A stretch of DNA of 64,000 nt from Ochrobactrum chromiisoli. GTDB lineage: Bacteria > Pseudomonadota > Alphaproteobacteria > Rhizobiales > Rhizobiaceae. Shown piece after piece: positions 56,548 to 64,000 of the stretch (within the stretch, counting starts at the first letter, position 1; each line of letters starts with the position of its first letter). The stretch spans positions 62,001 through 126,000 of the forward strand of contig NZ_JAPHAV010000006.1 of the NCBI RefSeq assembly GCF_026241335.1. The letters run 5' to 3'. The notes below the pieces were generated by a model. The model saw only the letters and a list, made by a program, of their open reading frames with translations. It ran no database searches and was not told the origin of the DNA. The position numbers were made by a program, and so were the translations under genes.

Positions 56548-57459
56548 TTATTGCCCTGACAAGGCTTCTTCAGCAGAGCCATACCTCTTCCAGCTCTCAT
56601 CAAGCTGGTTTCTAAACCATGTTGATTGCCGTTTCGCATATTGGCGCGTGGCGATAACGGAAAGCTCTATGGCTTCTTCGCGCGGTATTTCGCCAGAAAA
56701 AAATGCTGAAATCTCACGCACGCCGATCGCTTTTAAAGCCGGCAGTGCAGGATCAAGATTCAGAGCCATTAATGCACGGACTTCATCGAGCGCGCCCTGA
56801 TCCCACATGAGTTTGAAGCGCCGCTCAATCCGCTCGCCCAACCATTTGCGATCCGGCAACAACACGATTTTGCGCGCGCTCGCATTATCGATCAGTGCCG
56901 TTCCGGTATTCCTCTGCCAATGCAACAGAGACTTGCCTGTTCCCTCAAACACTTCCAGCGCACGCACAATACGCTGGCTGTCTGTGGGGCGCAACGTGGC
57001 TGCAATCTCCGGGTCTCGCTCTGCAAGCAATCTATGAAGGGCCTCTGCGCCCTCCTCGCTCATTTTGTTGCGCCAATGCTCACGCACATCAACAGCCACT
57101 TCCGGCATCTGCGAAAGCCCGCCCAACAGCGCGCGGAAATAAAGCCCTGTACCACCGACAAAAATCGGTGTGCGCCCTTTCAGATCATCCCGCGCCAGCA
57201 CAATTTCAACATCGGCAAACCATTTGCCCGTCGAATAGGAAACGGATGGAGCCACATGGCCATACAGAAAATGATCAGCTTCACGCAGTTCGTCAGCCTG
57301 CGGCCGTGCACTCAAAAGGTCGAGCACATCATAAACCTGCATGGAATCGGTGTTGACGATAAAGCCGCCTGTCTCCTTTGCCATATGAAGCGCAAGAGCC
57401 GACTTGCCGCTGGCCGTCGGTCCAGCTATCAGGATTGCACCCTTTACCGCTTCACTCAT
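56548..57459 (-). CDS. miaA: tRNA dimethylallyltransferase
   Basis: 303 aa. P-loop GPTASGKS at residues 13-20, then [19 protein letters not shown] and [16 protein letters not shown]. It adds dimethylallyl to A37 of tRNAs that read codons beginning with U. Divergent from serB with only 17 bases between the start codons. Confidence 0.96.
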   Translation of the reverse strand: MSEAVKGAILIAGPTASGKSALALHMAKETGGFIVNTDSMQVYDVLDLLSARPQADELREADHFLYGHVAPSVSYSTGKWFADVEIVLARDDLKGRTPIFVGGTGLYFRALLGGLSQMPEVAVDVREHWRNKMSEEGAEALHRLLAERDPEIAATLRPTDSQRIVRALEVFEGTGKSLLHWQRNTGTALIDNASARKIVLLPDRKWLGERIERRFKLMWDQGALDEVRALMALNLDPALPALKAIGVREISAFFSGEIPREEAIELSVIATRQYAKRQSTWFRNQLDESWKRYGSAEEALSGQ

Positions 57460-57476
57460 CGCAGGAAATGTTCCTC

Positions 57477-58376
57477 ATGTCCCGATCCGCTTCCCTTATT
57501 GCTACACTGATTGCCAATCCGGCCAAAGCGTCGCTTATTCCATCTTTGGGGATTAAAGCCTCGGCGGCAGTCAATGCAACCGGACTTTACTGGCTGGCAG
57601 ACGGTATTGCCTGCGACATACCGCTTCCATCCACAATCGGGCATGAAGAAGCAGATCAGGCATTGCGCGCCGCCCTTGATGGCGCCCCAGTCGATGTCGT
57701 GGTGCAGGAACAGGACAGCCGACGCAAGAAAATTCTGATTGCCGACATGGATTCCACAATGATCCAGCAGGAATGCATTGATGAACTGGCCGAAGAAGCT
57801 GGCCTGCGCGAGCATGTTGCGGCGATTACTGCCCGTGCCATGAACGGTGAAATCGAATTCGAACCAGCATTGCGTGAACGCGTTGCTCTGCTCAAAGGTC
57901 TGCCGCTTTCGGTGATCGACAAGGTTATCTCCACCCGCATTTCGCTGATGCCGGGCGGCGTTGAACTGGTCCGCACCATGCGCAAGCACGGCGCTTACAC
58001 GGCACTTGTATCTGGTGGCTTCACATCATTCACAAAGCGCGTCGCAGAAATGATCGGCTTCAATGAAGACCGCGCCAATACGCTTCTCCATGATGGCGCG
58101 CATTTGAGCGGCACGGTTTCCGACCCTATCCTCGGCCGCGAAGCAAAAGTCGAAAAGCTCGTCGAAATTGCTGAGCGCCTCGGCCTCACCCCGCAGCATG
58201 CAATCGCCGTCGGCGATGGCGCCAATGATCTCGGCATGATTCAGCTTGCAGGCACAGGCGTAGCACTTCACGCCAAGCCAGCCGTCGCGGCACAGGCGAA
58301 GGTGCGCATTGATCATGGTGATCTCACCGCGCTCCTTTATATCCAGGGCTATCGAAAATCTGATTTTGTGGAATGA
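57477..58376 (+). CDS. serB: Phosphoserine phosphatase
   Basis: 299 aa from this ATG. HAD phosphatase: DMDST with nucleophile Asp90 and acid Asp92, SGGFTSF and GDGANDLGMI with the metal Asp residues. The N-terminal 80 residues are the extra domain of the longer SerB type. AGGAA fits this ATG better than the one at 57468. It makes L-serine from phosphoserine, the last step of the pathway. A strong terminator follows. Confidence 0.95.
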   Translation: MSRSASLIATLIANPAKASLIPSLGIKASAAVNATGLYWLADGIACDIPLPSTIGHEEADQALRAALDGAPVDVVVQEQDSRRKKILIADMDSTMIQQECIDELAEEAGLREHVAAITARAMNGEIEFEPALRERVALLKGLPLSVIDKVISTRISLMPGGVELVRTMRKHGAYTALVSGGFTSFTKRVAEMIGFNEDRANTLLHDGAHLSGTVSDPILGREAKVEKLVEIAERLGLTPQHAIAVGDGANDLGMIQLAGTGVALHAKPAVAAQAKVRIDHGDLTALLYIQGYRKSDFVE

Positions 58377-58433
58377 GGCCTTTCTGAATCATATTGAGAG
58401 CCAATGCGTGCAAGTGATTCAAACACCAAACAA

Positions 58434-58465
58434 AAAAGGCGTCGCAAATTCTGCGACGCCTTTTA
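58434..58465. terminator. Bidirectional terminator, serB / degP
   Basis: AAAGGCGTCGCA (58435-58446) pairs with TGCGACGCCTTT (58452-58463) with T and A flanks. It ends both convergent genes. Confidence 0.85.
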
Positions 58466-58485
58466 TTTTTATGTAAAATCAAAGC

Positions 58486-60075
58486 CTAATCGATGCGGAT
58501 CGTGACAAAACGCAGCTCGCCCGAACGTGACGCCAACATCAAAAGCGCATTCTTACGTCCTTCACGACGAAGGGCATCGATGCGCTTCTTCACATCCGCT
58601 GGCGTTTTGACCGTCACCTGCCCAACGTCAACAATCACATCGCCTGTTTCGATACGTTTTTCGCTGGCAGCAGAACCCGGAGTGACGTAAAGCACGGCCA
58701 CCCCTTCCACATCTTCCGCAATGCCGAACTCGCCACGCACATCATCATTGATCTCGGCAAGTTTCATACCCATGACTGCCGTCGTAGCAGTCTGTTCCTT
58801 CTGTTCTTTTTTCTGGGTATCAGACTTTGGTGCATCAGGTGCTGCTTCCCCGTCTTCCATATCCGGTGGCGGTGCCTGATCTTCAGTGGCGTCCTCGGTG
58901 CTCTTATCGTCTTCAACCAAACGACCGAGCTTGACCTTTACAGTCTTCTCTTCGCCGTCTCTGACCACAACGACTTCGACCTCATCACCGACAGCGCTTT
59001 CGGCCACAAGTCGCGGCAGATCACGCGCGCGCTCAACTGGCTTGCCGTCATACCGAATAACAACGTCACCCGGTTTAATCTCTTTGTTATCAACACCAGA
59101 GTTTTCGACGAGACCGGCAATCAACGCGCCTTTAGATTCTTTCAAACCGAGGCTCTGCGCAACATCATCGGTTACAGGCTGGATACGAACACCGAGCCAG
59201 CCACGGCGCACTTCGCCAAACTCTTTGAGCTGATCGATAACGCCAACAGCCATTTCAGCCGGAATAGCAAAACCAATACCAATCGAGCCACCCGATGGTG
59301 AATAGATTGCGGTATTGATGCCGATCACCTTGCCGTCCATATCGAACAGCGGACCACCGGAATTACCCCGGTTGATTGCAGCATCGGTCTGAATGAAATC
59401 ATCATAGGGGCCGGACTGAATGTCGCGTTTGCGCGCGGAAATAATACCGGCTGTCACCGTACCACCAAGACCAAATGGATTGCCAATCGCCAGAACCCAA
59501 TCGCCAATGCGTGCTTTTTCCGAGTTGCCAAACTCAACGGCCTTGAGCTTATGTTTCGTCGGATCAACTTTCAGCACCGCAAGATCGGTCTTTGTGTCCT
59601 TGCCAACCAGTTCCGCTTTCAGCTTGGAACCGTCAACGAAATTGACTTCGATCTCATCAGCATCGGCGATGACATGGTTGTTGGTGACGATGTAACCTTG
59701 TTTGGCATCAATCACAAAGCCGGAACCCAGCGACTGCACTTTGCGTGAATCGCTATTCTTGCCGCCATCCTTGTCATTGAAAAAATCTTTGAAGAGATCC
59801 TCAAATGGGGAGCCTTCCGGCACCTGCGGCATCGGCACGCCGCCGTCTTCCTCGCCATCGTCCTTGACGGTCTGCGATGTCGAAATATTTACCACCGCAT
59901 CCAATAGCCCTTCGGCCAAATCAGCCACAGAGCCGGGGCCCTGCCGGATCGGTGCAGTTTGCTGGGCGAACGAAGGCGTGGCGCCAATTGCAACTGTCCC
60001 CGTAAAACTCATCGCTCCAAGAGCGACGGTTGCCAGAAGAGTGCGAGTAAAACTCGCCTTGGGTGCAATTGCCAT
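58486..60075 (-). CDS. degP: DegP/HtrA-family periplasmic serine protease
   Basis: 529 aa from the ATG at 60075, which has GGAG nine bases upstream; an upstream stretch of 19 codons is less convincing. Signal peptide ends near residue 38 (SFAQ). Trypsin-like domain with triad His134, Asp164 and Ser239 (GNSGGPLF). Two PDZ domains follow from about residues 300 and 440, separated by an acidic, Pro-rich linker rich in Asp and Glu. It degrades or refolds misfolded envelope proteins. It ends the hflK-hflC-DUF2065-degP cluster. Confidence 0.95.
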   Translation of the reverse strand: MAIAPKASFTRTLLATVALGAMSFTGTVAIGATPSFAQQTAPIRQGPGSVADLAEGLLDAVVNISTSQTVKDDGEEDGGVPMPQVPEGSPFEDLFKDFFNDKDGGKNSDSRKVQSLGSGFVIDAKQGYIVTNNHVIADADEIEVNFVDGSKLKAELVGKDTKTDLAVLKVDPTKHKLKAVEFGNSEKARIGDWVLAIGNPFGLGGTVTAGIISARKRDIQSGPYDDFIQTDAAINRGNSGGPLFDMDGKVIGINTAIYSPSGGSIGIGFAIPAEMAVGVIDQLKEFGEVRRGWLGVRIQPVTDDVAQSLGLKESKGALIAGLVENSGVDNKEIKPGDVVIRYDGKPVERARDLPRLVAESAVGDEVEVVVVRDGEEKTVKVKLGRLVEDDKSTEDATEDQAPPPDMEDGEAAPDAPKSDTQKKEQKEQTATTAVMGMKLAEINDDVRGEFGIAEDVEGVAVLYVTPGSAASEKRIETGDVIVDVGQVTVKTPADVKKRIDALRREGRKNALLMLASRSGELRFVTIRID

Positions 60076-60193
60076 GAAGCTCTGCTCCGTTTCTGTCTGC
60101 GGTAAGAAATCGAATAGATTAGATCGCTGCAAATTACGGCCTGTTTACGGCCCCGCATAGGGTAGAGATCAGAAATATAGCGTTTGAACTGGC

Positions 60194-60379
60194 TTATCCC
60201 CTGACAAGCCAGACAATGAACACACCAATTGCAAGCGCGCAAAGCCCGGCAATGCGCAACATGCTTTCAGGCGCCTCAGACGCATCACGCGCAAGTCTTT
60301 TTGCAAAAAATGGAAAGCCGCCGTAGAGCAGCCCTTCGAAGACGAAGAGAAGTCCTACGGCGGCCAGAAAATCGCTCAT
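60194..60379 (-). CDS. DUF2065-family small membrane protein
   Basis: 61 aa with two hydrophobic segments (about residues 4-22 and 43-58). The loop GGFPFFAKRLARDASEAPESMLRIAGL is the family hallmark. DUF2065 genes often sit beside hflC; here the gap to hflC is 15 bases, so it is probably part of that operon. Function unknown. Confidence 0.85.
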   Translation of the reverse strand: MSDFLAAVGLLFVFEGLLYGGFPFFAKRLARDASEAPESMLRIAGLCALAIGVFIVWLVRG

Positions 60380-60394
60380 ATGCGATAGTCTCTC

Positions 60395-61297
60395 TTACTT
60401 TGACGGTGTCGGCAATTGACCACCGGCATCACGGAAGAACCTAAAGAACTCCGAATCCGGTGAAATGACCAGCGTTGTATCCGGTGTTTCGAGTGCTTTG
60501 CGATACGCCGCCATCGAACGATAGAAAGCGTAAAAGCCCGGATCTTTCTTGGCCGCTTCTGCGAAGATCGCACTGCGCTCAGCATCGCCTTCACCACGAA
60601 GGATTTCCGATTCCTTACGCGCTTCAGCAAGCGTTTCGACAACCTGACGATCTGCAATAGCACGGATACGCTGTGCCGCTTCACGACCACGCGCGCGCAA
60701 ACGCTCAGCTTCAGCAAGACGCTCGGCTTTCATGCGCTCATAGGTCTGCTGCGATACTTCTGCTGTCAGATCCGTGCGGCGAATGCGAACGTCTTCAATG
60801 GTGATACCAAGCGAATTCGCATCAGAACGAAGCTGGTTGGCAACTTCACGCATCATTTCACCACGCTCTTCCGAAAGCGCTGCCTCGAAGCCACGCTGAC
60901 CGTAGACACCGCGCAATGCAGCATCAAGACGCGTGCGCAGACGCTGCTCAGCAAGGATCGTGGAACCGGAGACCGTTTCACGGAACTTGCTCGGATCAGT
61001 GATGCGATAAACGAGGAAAGCATCCACGTCGTAGAACTTACCGCCAGAAACCTGAACACGAATGTCATCAAGGTCAAAGCGCAAAAGGCGATCATCGATC
61101 AGCTGAACCGAGTCCGCATCCATGAAACCAAACGGCATTTTGAAATAGATACCCGGTTCGGTTTTCACGTCGACAATCTGACCAAAGCGCAGGACGATTG
61201 CCTGCTGACGTTCATTGACGATGAAAACCGAGGAATACAGAACGAAAGCCAGTACGGCGATGATACCGACAATAAACGGAAGCCTATTATTGGCCAT
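60395..61297 (-). CDS. hflC: HflC, regulator of FtsH protease
   Basis: 300 aa. N-terminal membrane helix (about residues 5-26) followed by an SPFH/Band-7 domain (VNERQQAIVLRFGQIVDVKTEPGIYFKMPF) and a coiled-coil tail. With HflK it forms a large complex around FtsH that controls membrane protein turnover. Starts two bases after hflK ends. Confidence 0.95.
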   Translation of the reverse strand: MANNRLPFIVGIIAVLAFVLYSSVFIVNERQQAIVLRFGQIVDVKTEPGIYFKMPFGFMDADSVQLIDDRLLRFDLDDIRVQVSGGKFYDVDAFLVYRITDPSKFRETVSGSTILAEQRLRTRLDAALRGVYGQRGFEAALSEERGEMMREVANQLRSDANSLGITIEDVRIRRTDLTAEVSQQTYERMKAERLAEAERLRARGREAAQRIRAIADRQVVETLAEARKESEILRGEGDAERSAIFAEAAKKDPGFYAFYRSMAAYRKALETPDTTLVISPDSEFFRFFRDAGGQLPTPSK

Positions 61298-61299
61298 GA

Positions 61300-62460
61300 T
61301 CAGTTACCTCCGCTATTCGTCGTTGCATCGGCAGCACCTGAACGCGGCTGCTGGCGCATAAGTTCACTTAATGGAAGGTATGGAACAACATCCTTCCCCG
61401 CTTCCACGATAACCTTCTTGGTGCCGGCCAGCACCTCTTCCATAGTTTCGAGGAACAAACGATTACGCGTTACTTCGGGCGCATTCTTATATTCAGCGAC
61501 AACCGAATTGAAGCGCTGCGCTTCACCGGTGGCATCCTGAACAACGCGGTTTTTATATGCAGCGGCCTCTTCGCGAAGCTGCGCTGCCTGACCACGTGCC
61601 TGACCAAGCCGCTGGTTTGAGTATTGATTGGATTCTTCTACGAAGCGATCTTCATCCTGCTCGGCACGCTGCACTTCATCGAACGCATCAGCCACTTCAC
61701 GCGGCGGAGCTGCATCCTCAATGGAAACGGCATTGATCTGAATACCGGCATTGTAACGATCAAGTGTGGACTGAATGATTTCACGAACGCTCTGCGCAAT
61801 TTCGGCACGATTGTCACGGAAAACATCCTGAGCCGGTCTGCGTCCGACGATTTCGCGGATCGCACTCTCGGAAACCTGCTGCACCATGGCATCCGGGTTT
61901 TCGACATTAAACAGATAATCACGTGGATTCGAAACACGATACAGCACGGAGAACTGAACATTGACGATGTTCTGATCGCCAGTCAGCATCAGGCCTTGCG
62001 TAGCAGTACGCGACCCCTGCCCACCAATATTGATCTGCTTTTCGACGATCTGCGCCTTTTCAACGGTTTCAACCGGCCAGAAAAGGAAATGCAGGCCCGG
62101 TTCGGAAACTTCTGCCTTTGGCTTACCAAAGACCAGTTCAACCGCAAGCTCATCCGGCTGGACGGTGTAAACAGACTGAAACAGCCAGAAACCAAGAACA
62201 GCCGCACCAATCAGATAATAGAACGGGCGATTGCTGTTGCCTTTTCCACCACCGCCACCGCTACCGGGGAAAACCTTTTTCAGGCGATCCTGGCCTTTGC
62301 GCAGAATATCCTCGAGATCAGGCGGTGTGTTGGGTCCGCCACCACGCGGGCCTTTGGGTCCTTGACCCCACGGGCCGCCATTATTGGAACCGTTATTATT
62401 ATTGTTATCGCCGCCGCCACCCCATGGGCCACCGCCGCCGTTCTGATTACTCCAGGGCAT
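61300..62460 (-). CDS. hflK: HflK, regulator of FtsH protease
   Basis: 386 aa. The N-terminal 70 residues are very rich in Gly and Asn (GGGDNNNNNGSNNGG), as in many HflK proteins, then one membrane helix and an SPFH/Band-7 domain with VELVFGKPKAEVSEPGLHFLFWPVE. ATG 62460 has AGAGG five bases upstream; a GTG two codons earlier is less likely. First gene of the hflK-hflC-DUF2065 unit. Confidence 0.95.
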   Translation of the reverse strand: MPWSNQNGGGGPWGGGGDNNNNNGSNNGGPWGQGPKGPRGGGPNTPPDLEDILRKGQDRLKKVFPGSGGGGGKGNSNRPFYYLIGAAVLGFWLFQSVYTVQPDELAVELVFGKPKAEVSEPGLHFLFWPVETVEKAQIVEKQINIGGQGSRTATQGLMLTGDQNIVNVQFSVLYRVSNPRDYLFNVENPDAMVQQVSESAIREIVGRRPAQDVFRDNRAEIAQSVREIIQSTLDRYNAGIQINAVSIEDAAPPREVADAFDEVQRAEQDEDRFVEESNQYSNQRLGQARGQAAQLREEAAAYKNRVVQDATGEAQRFNSVVAEYKNAPEVTRNRLFLETMEEVLAGTKKVIVEAGKDVVPYLPLSELMRQQPRSGAADATTNSGGN

Positions 62461-62583
62461 CCTCACCTCTCGTCCGGGAGACTGAAAGTCTATTCAACTT
62501 CCTGTCATCAAATAATGTTACCGTTTTATAGGCATCGCGAGGGCCGCTTTCAACGTAAGGCAGCCAATTTCCTGCGTTATAAT

Positions 62584-63108
62584 TTACGCATTATAGCGTT
62601 CGTACTGAATATAGCGCGTCGGATGGCTGTCTTTTTCTCCTTGAGGCACATCTTCGCTCGAAACGGCGCGCCAGATTTGCGAATCGATTTCAGGAGAATA
62701 AGTATCGCCATCAATGGTGGCGAGAACCTGTGTCAAATACACTTTGTCGGCGAACGGTAGCGCCTGCGCATAAATCTTGCCACCCCCAATAATGCAGACT
62801 TCACCCACGCCAAGCTCAGTCGCAAGCCTGTGCCCCAGAGCGATTGCATCCTCAAGCGAGCCGATAATCTGCGCACCTTCCGCATGAAAAGCTGCATCGC
62901 GCGTTATCACGATGTTGGGACGCCCCGGCAATGGGCGACCAATGGACTCCCATGTCCGGCGCCCCATAATCACAGGCTTTCCAAGCGTCAGCGCCTTAAA
63001 GCGTTTGAGATCGGTCGAAAGCTTCCACGGCATGTCATTGTCGCGGCCAATCACACCATTTTCGGATGCAGCCACAACAATCGATAAAAACGGCTTCTGA
63101 TTATGCAT
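62584..63108 (-). CDS. folA: Dihydrofolate reductase
   Basis: 174 aa. SENGVIGRDNDMPWKLSTDLKRFKALT carries the catalytic-type acidic residue, followed by VIMGRRTWESIGRPLPGRPNIVITRD for NADPH binding and IIGGGKIYAQAL. It regenerates tetrahydrofolate after ThyA. It starts three bases after thyA stops, so the two are cotranscribed. Confidence 0.96.
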   Translation of the reverse strand: MHNQKPFLSIVVAASENGVIGRDNDMPWKLSTDLKRFKALTLGKPVIMGRRTWESIGRPLPGRPNIVITRDAAFHAEGAQIIGSLEDAIALGHRLATELGVGEVCIIGGGKIYAQALPFADKVYLTQVLATIDGDTYSPEIDSQIWRAVSSEDVPQGEKDSHPTRYIQYERYNA

Positions 63109-63111
63109 ATC

Positions 63112-63906
63112 TTACACCGCAATCGGCGCTTTGATCGTTGGATCGGCTTCATAACCGATAAGCTCAAAATCCTCGAAACGGAAAGCAAACAGATCCTTCA
63201 CATCGGGATTAATACGCATGGTCGGCAATGATTTTGGCGTGCGGGTCAGTTGCAGACGTGCCTGCTCAAAATGATTGGAGTAGAGATGCGCGTCCCCGAG
63301 CGTGTGCACAAAATCACCCGGCTCAAGCCCGGCAACCTGCGCAATCATCATCGTCAAAAGCGCATAAGAGGCGATATTGAATGGAACGCCCAGAAAAATA
63401 TCCGCCGAGCGCTGATAGAGCTGACAGGAAAGTTTGCCATCTGAAACATAGAACTGAAACAGGCAATGGCATGGCGGCAAGGCCATTTCATCGACCAGCG
63501 CCGGATTCCACGCCGAAACAATCAAACGTCTTGAGTTAGGATTTTCACGCAACATTTTGAGAAGATTCGCGATCTGGTCAATATGGCGGCCATCTGGCGC
63601 AGGCCATGAACGCCACTGATAACCATAGACCGGACCAAGATCGCCCTTCTCATCCGCCCATTCATCCCAGATCGAAACGCCATTTTCCTTGAGATAGGCG
63701 ATATTGGTATCACCTTTAAGGAACCACAGCAGCTCATGAATGATGGAACGAAGATGCAGCTTTTTGGTGGTCAGAACCGGAAATCCCTCGGCCAGATTAA
63801 ACCGCATCTGATAGCCAAACACTGAGCGCGTGCCTGTCCCGGTCCGATCGCCACGGTCAGCGCCATTATCAAGCACATGCTGGAGTAGGTCGAGATAGGT
63901 GCGCAT
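63112..63906 (-). CDS. thyA: Thymidylate synthase
   Basis: 264 aa, the E. coli length. Nucleophile Cys146 in [27 protein letters not shown], and the folate and dUMP-binding region [25 protein letters not shown] stands nine bases before the ATG at 63906; the frame is open for 12 more codons but without homology. It makes dTMP and dihydrofolate, which FolA then reduces. Confidence 0.97.
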   Translation of the reverse strand: MRTYLDLLQHVLDNGADRGDRTGTGTRSVFGYQMRFNLAEGFPVLTTKKLHLRSIIHELLWFLKGDTNIAYLKENGVSIWDEWADEKGDLGPVYGYQWRSWPAPDGRHIDQIANLLKMLRENPNSRRLIVSAWNPALVDEMALPPCHCLFQFYVSDGKLSCQLYQRSADIFLGVPFNIASYALLTMMIAQVAGLEPGDFVHTLGDAHLYSNHFEQARLQLTRTPKSLPTMRINPDVKDLFAFRFEDFELIGYEADPTIKAPIAV

Positions 63907-63950
63907 AGGGGATACTTTCCGGGTCGATTCGTCAAAGCCCAATATAGGAA

Positions 63951-63980
63951 AAACCCCGGCGTTATGACACCGGGGTTTCG
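63951..63980 (-). terminator. Terminator of a gene right of the window
   Basis: AAACCCCGG (63951-63959) pairs with CCGGGGTTT (63970-63978); TTTTTCC follows on the minus strand. It separates thyA from an upstream minus-strand gene beyond the window. Confidence 0.65.
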
Positions 63981-64000
63981 ATTTGCCTGTGGACTGAAAT

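Noticed and set aside
61624-62760. 378-codon plus-strand open frame
   Set aside because: Antisense to hflK and the end of folA; no motif.

Overview
The window looks like an alphaproteobacterial chromosome of the Brucella/Ochrobactrum group (Rhizobiales). This rests on recognised protein families and gene order, not on a database search. The main pointers are the run thyA-folA-hflK-hflC-DUF2065-degP, the ilvI-ilvH block beside miaA and serB, a BA14K-like exported protein, a one-piece SecDF, and Brucellaceae-style palindromic intergenic elements. Most of the window is vertically inherited housekeeping or transport DNA. One accessory-looking patch follows a tRNA gene.

Layout. 1-9.4 kb: a FAD/GcvT-type oxidoreductase, a small exported protein, a large MscS-family channel, an unrecognised ORF and secDF. 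9.4-15.8 kb: a YbaL-type Kef antiporter, an UPF0104 membrane protein, an RBBP9-type hydrolase, and a sulfate importer operon (binding protein, CysT, CysW) with no ATPase gene beside it. 15.8-19.7 kb: a possible small protein gene, a TerC-CBS-CorC membrane protein behind a structured leader that ends in a terminator, a DedA protein and tRNA-Lys(CTT). 19.7-23.4 kb: accessory patch with an atypical NRAMP transporter, a TauE exporter and a decayed IS5-type transposase. 23.4-27.6 kb: a DMT transporter, an EF-hand protein, a RbsD/FucU protein and a large single-pass protein of unknown function. 27.7-32.5 kb: a vitamin B12 uptake operon (btuB-btuF-btuC-btuD order) under a cobalamin riboswitch. 32.6-37.6 kb: a YhiI/RbbA/YhhJ-like export system. 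38-43.8 kb: mixed small-molecule and nucleic acid enzymes, a UspA protein and a BA14K-like protein. 43.8-56.5 kb: an aminotransferase, ilvC, a TetR regulator with a palindromic operator, kup, pdxJ, a RecD-like helicase, a hydroxyamino acid dehydratase, a LysE exporter, and ilvH/ilvI behind a leader peptide attenuator. 56.5-64 kb: miaA, serB, degP, DUF2065, hflC, hflK, folA and thyA.

Genes that work together: IlvI/IlvH and IlvC carry out the first two steps of branched-chain amino acid synthesis. An 18-codon leader peptide rich in Leu, Ile and Val, followed by a terminator hairpin, indicates attenuation of ilvIH, and its start codon seems to be the transcription start. ThyA and FolA form the thymidylate cycle. 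HflK/HflC and DegP are envelope protein quality control. The btu genes are one riboswitch-controlled importer. The two most interesting regulatory features are the leaderless ilv attenuator and the structured, terminator-ending leader of the TerC-family gene. No CRISPR array, prophage or large biosynthetic cluster was seen.
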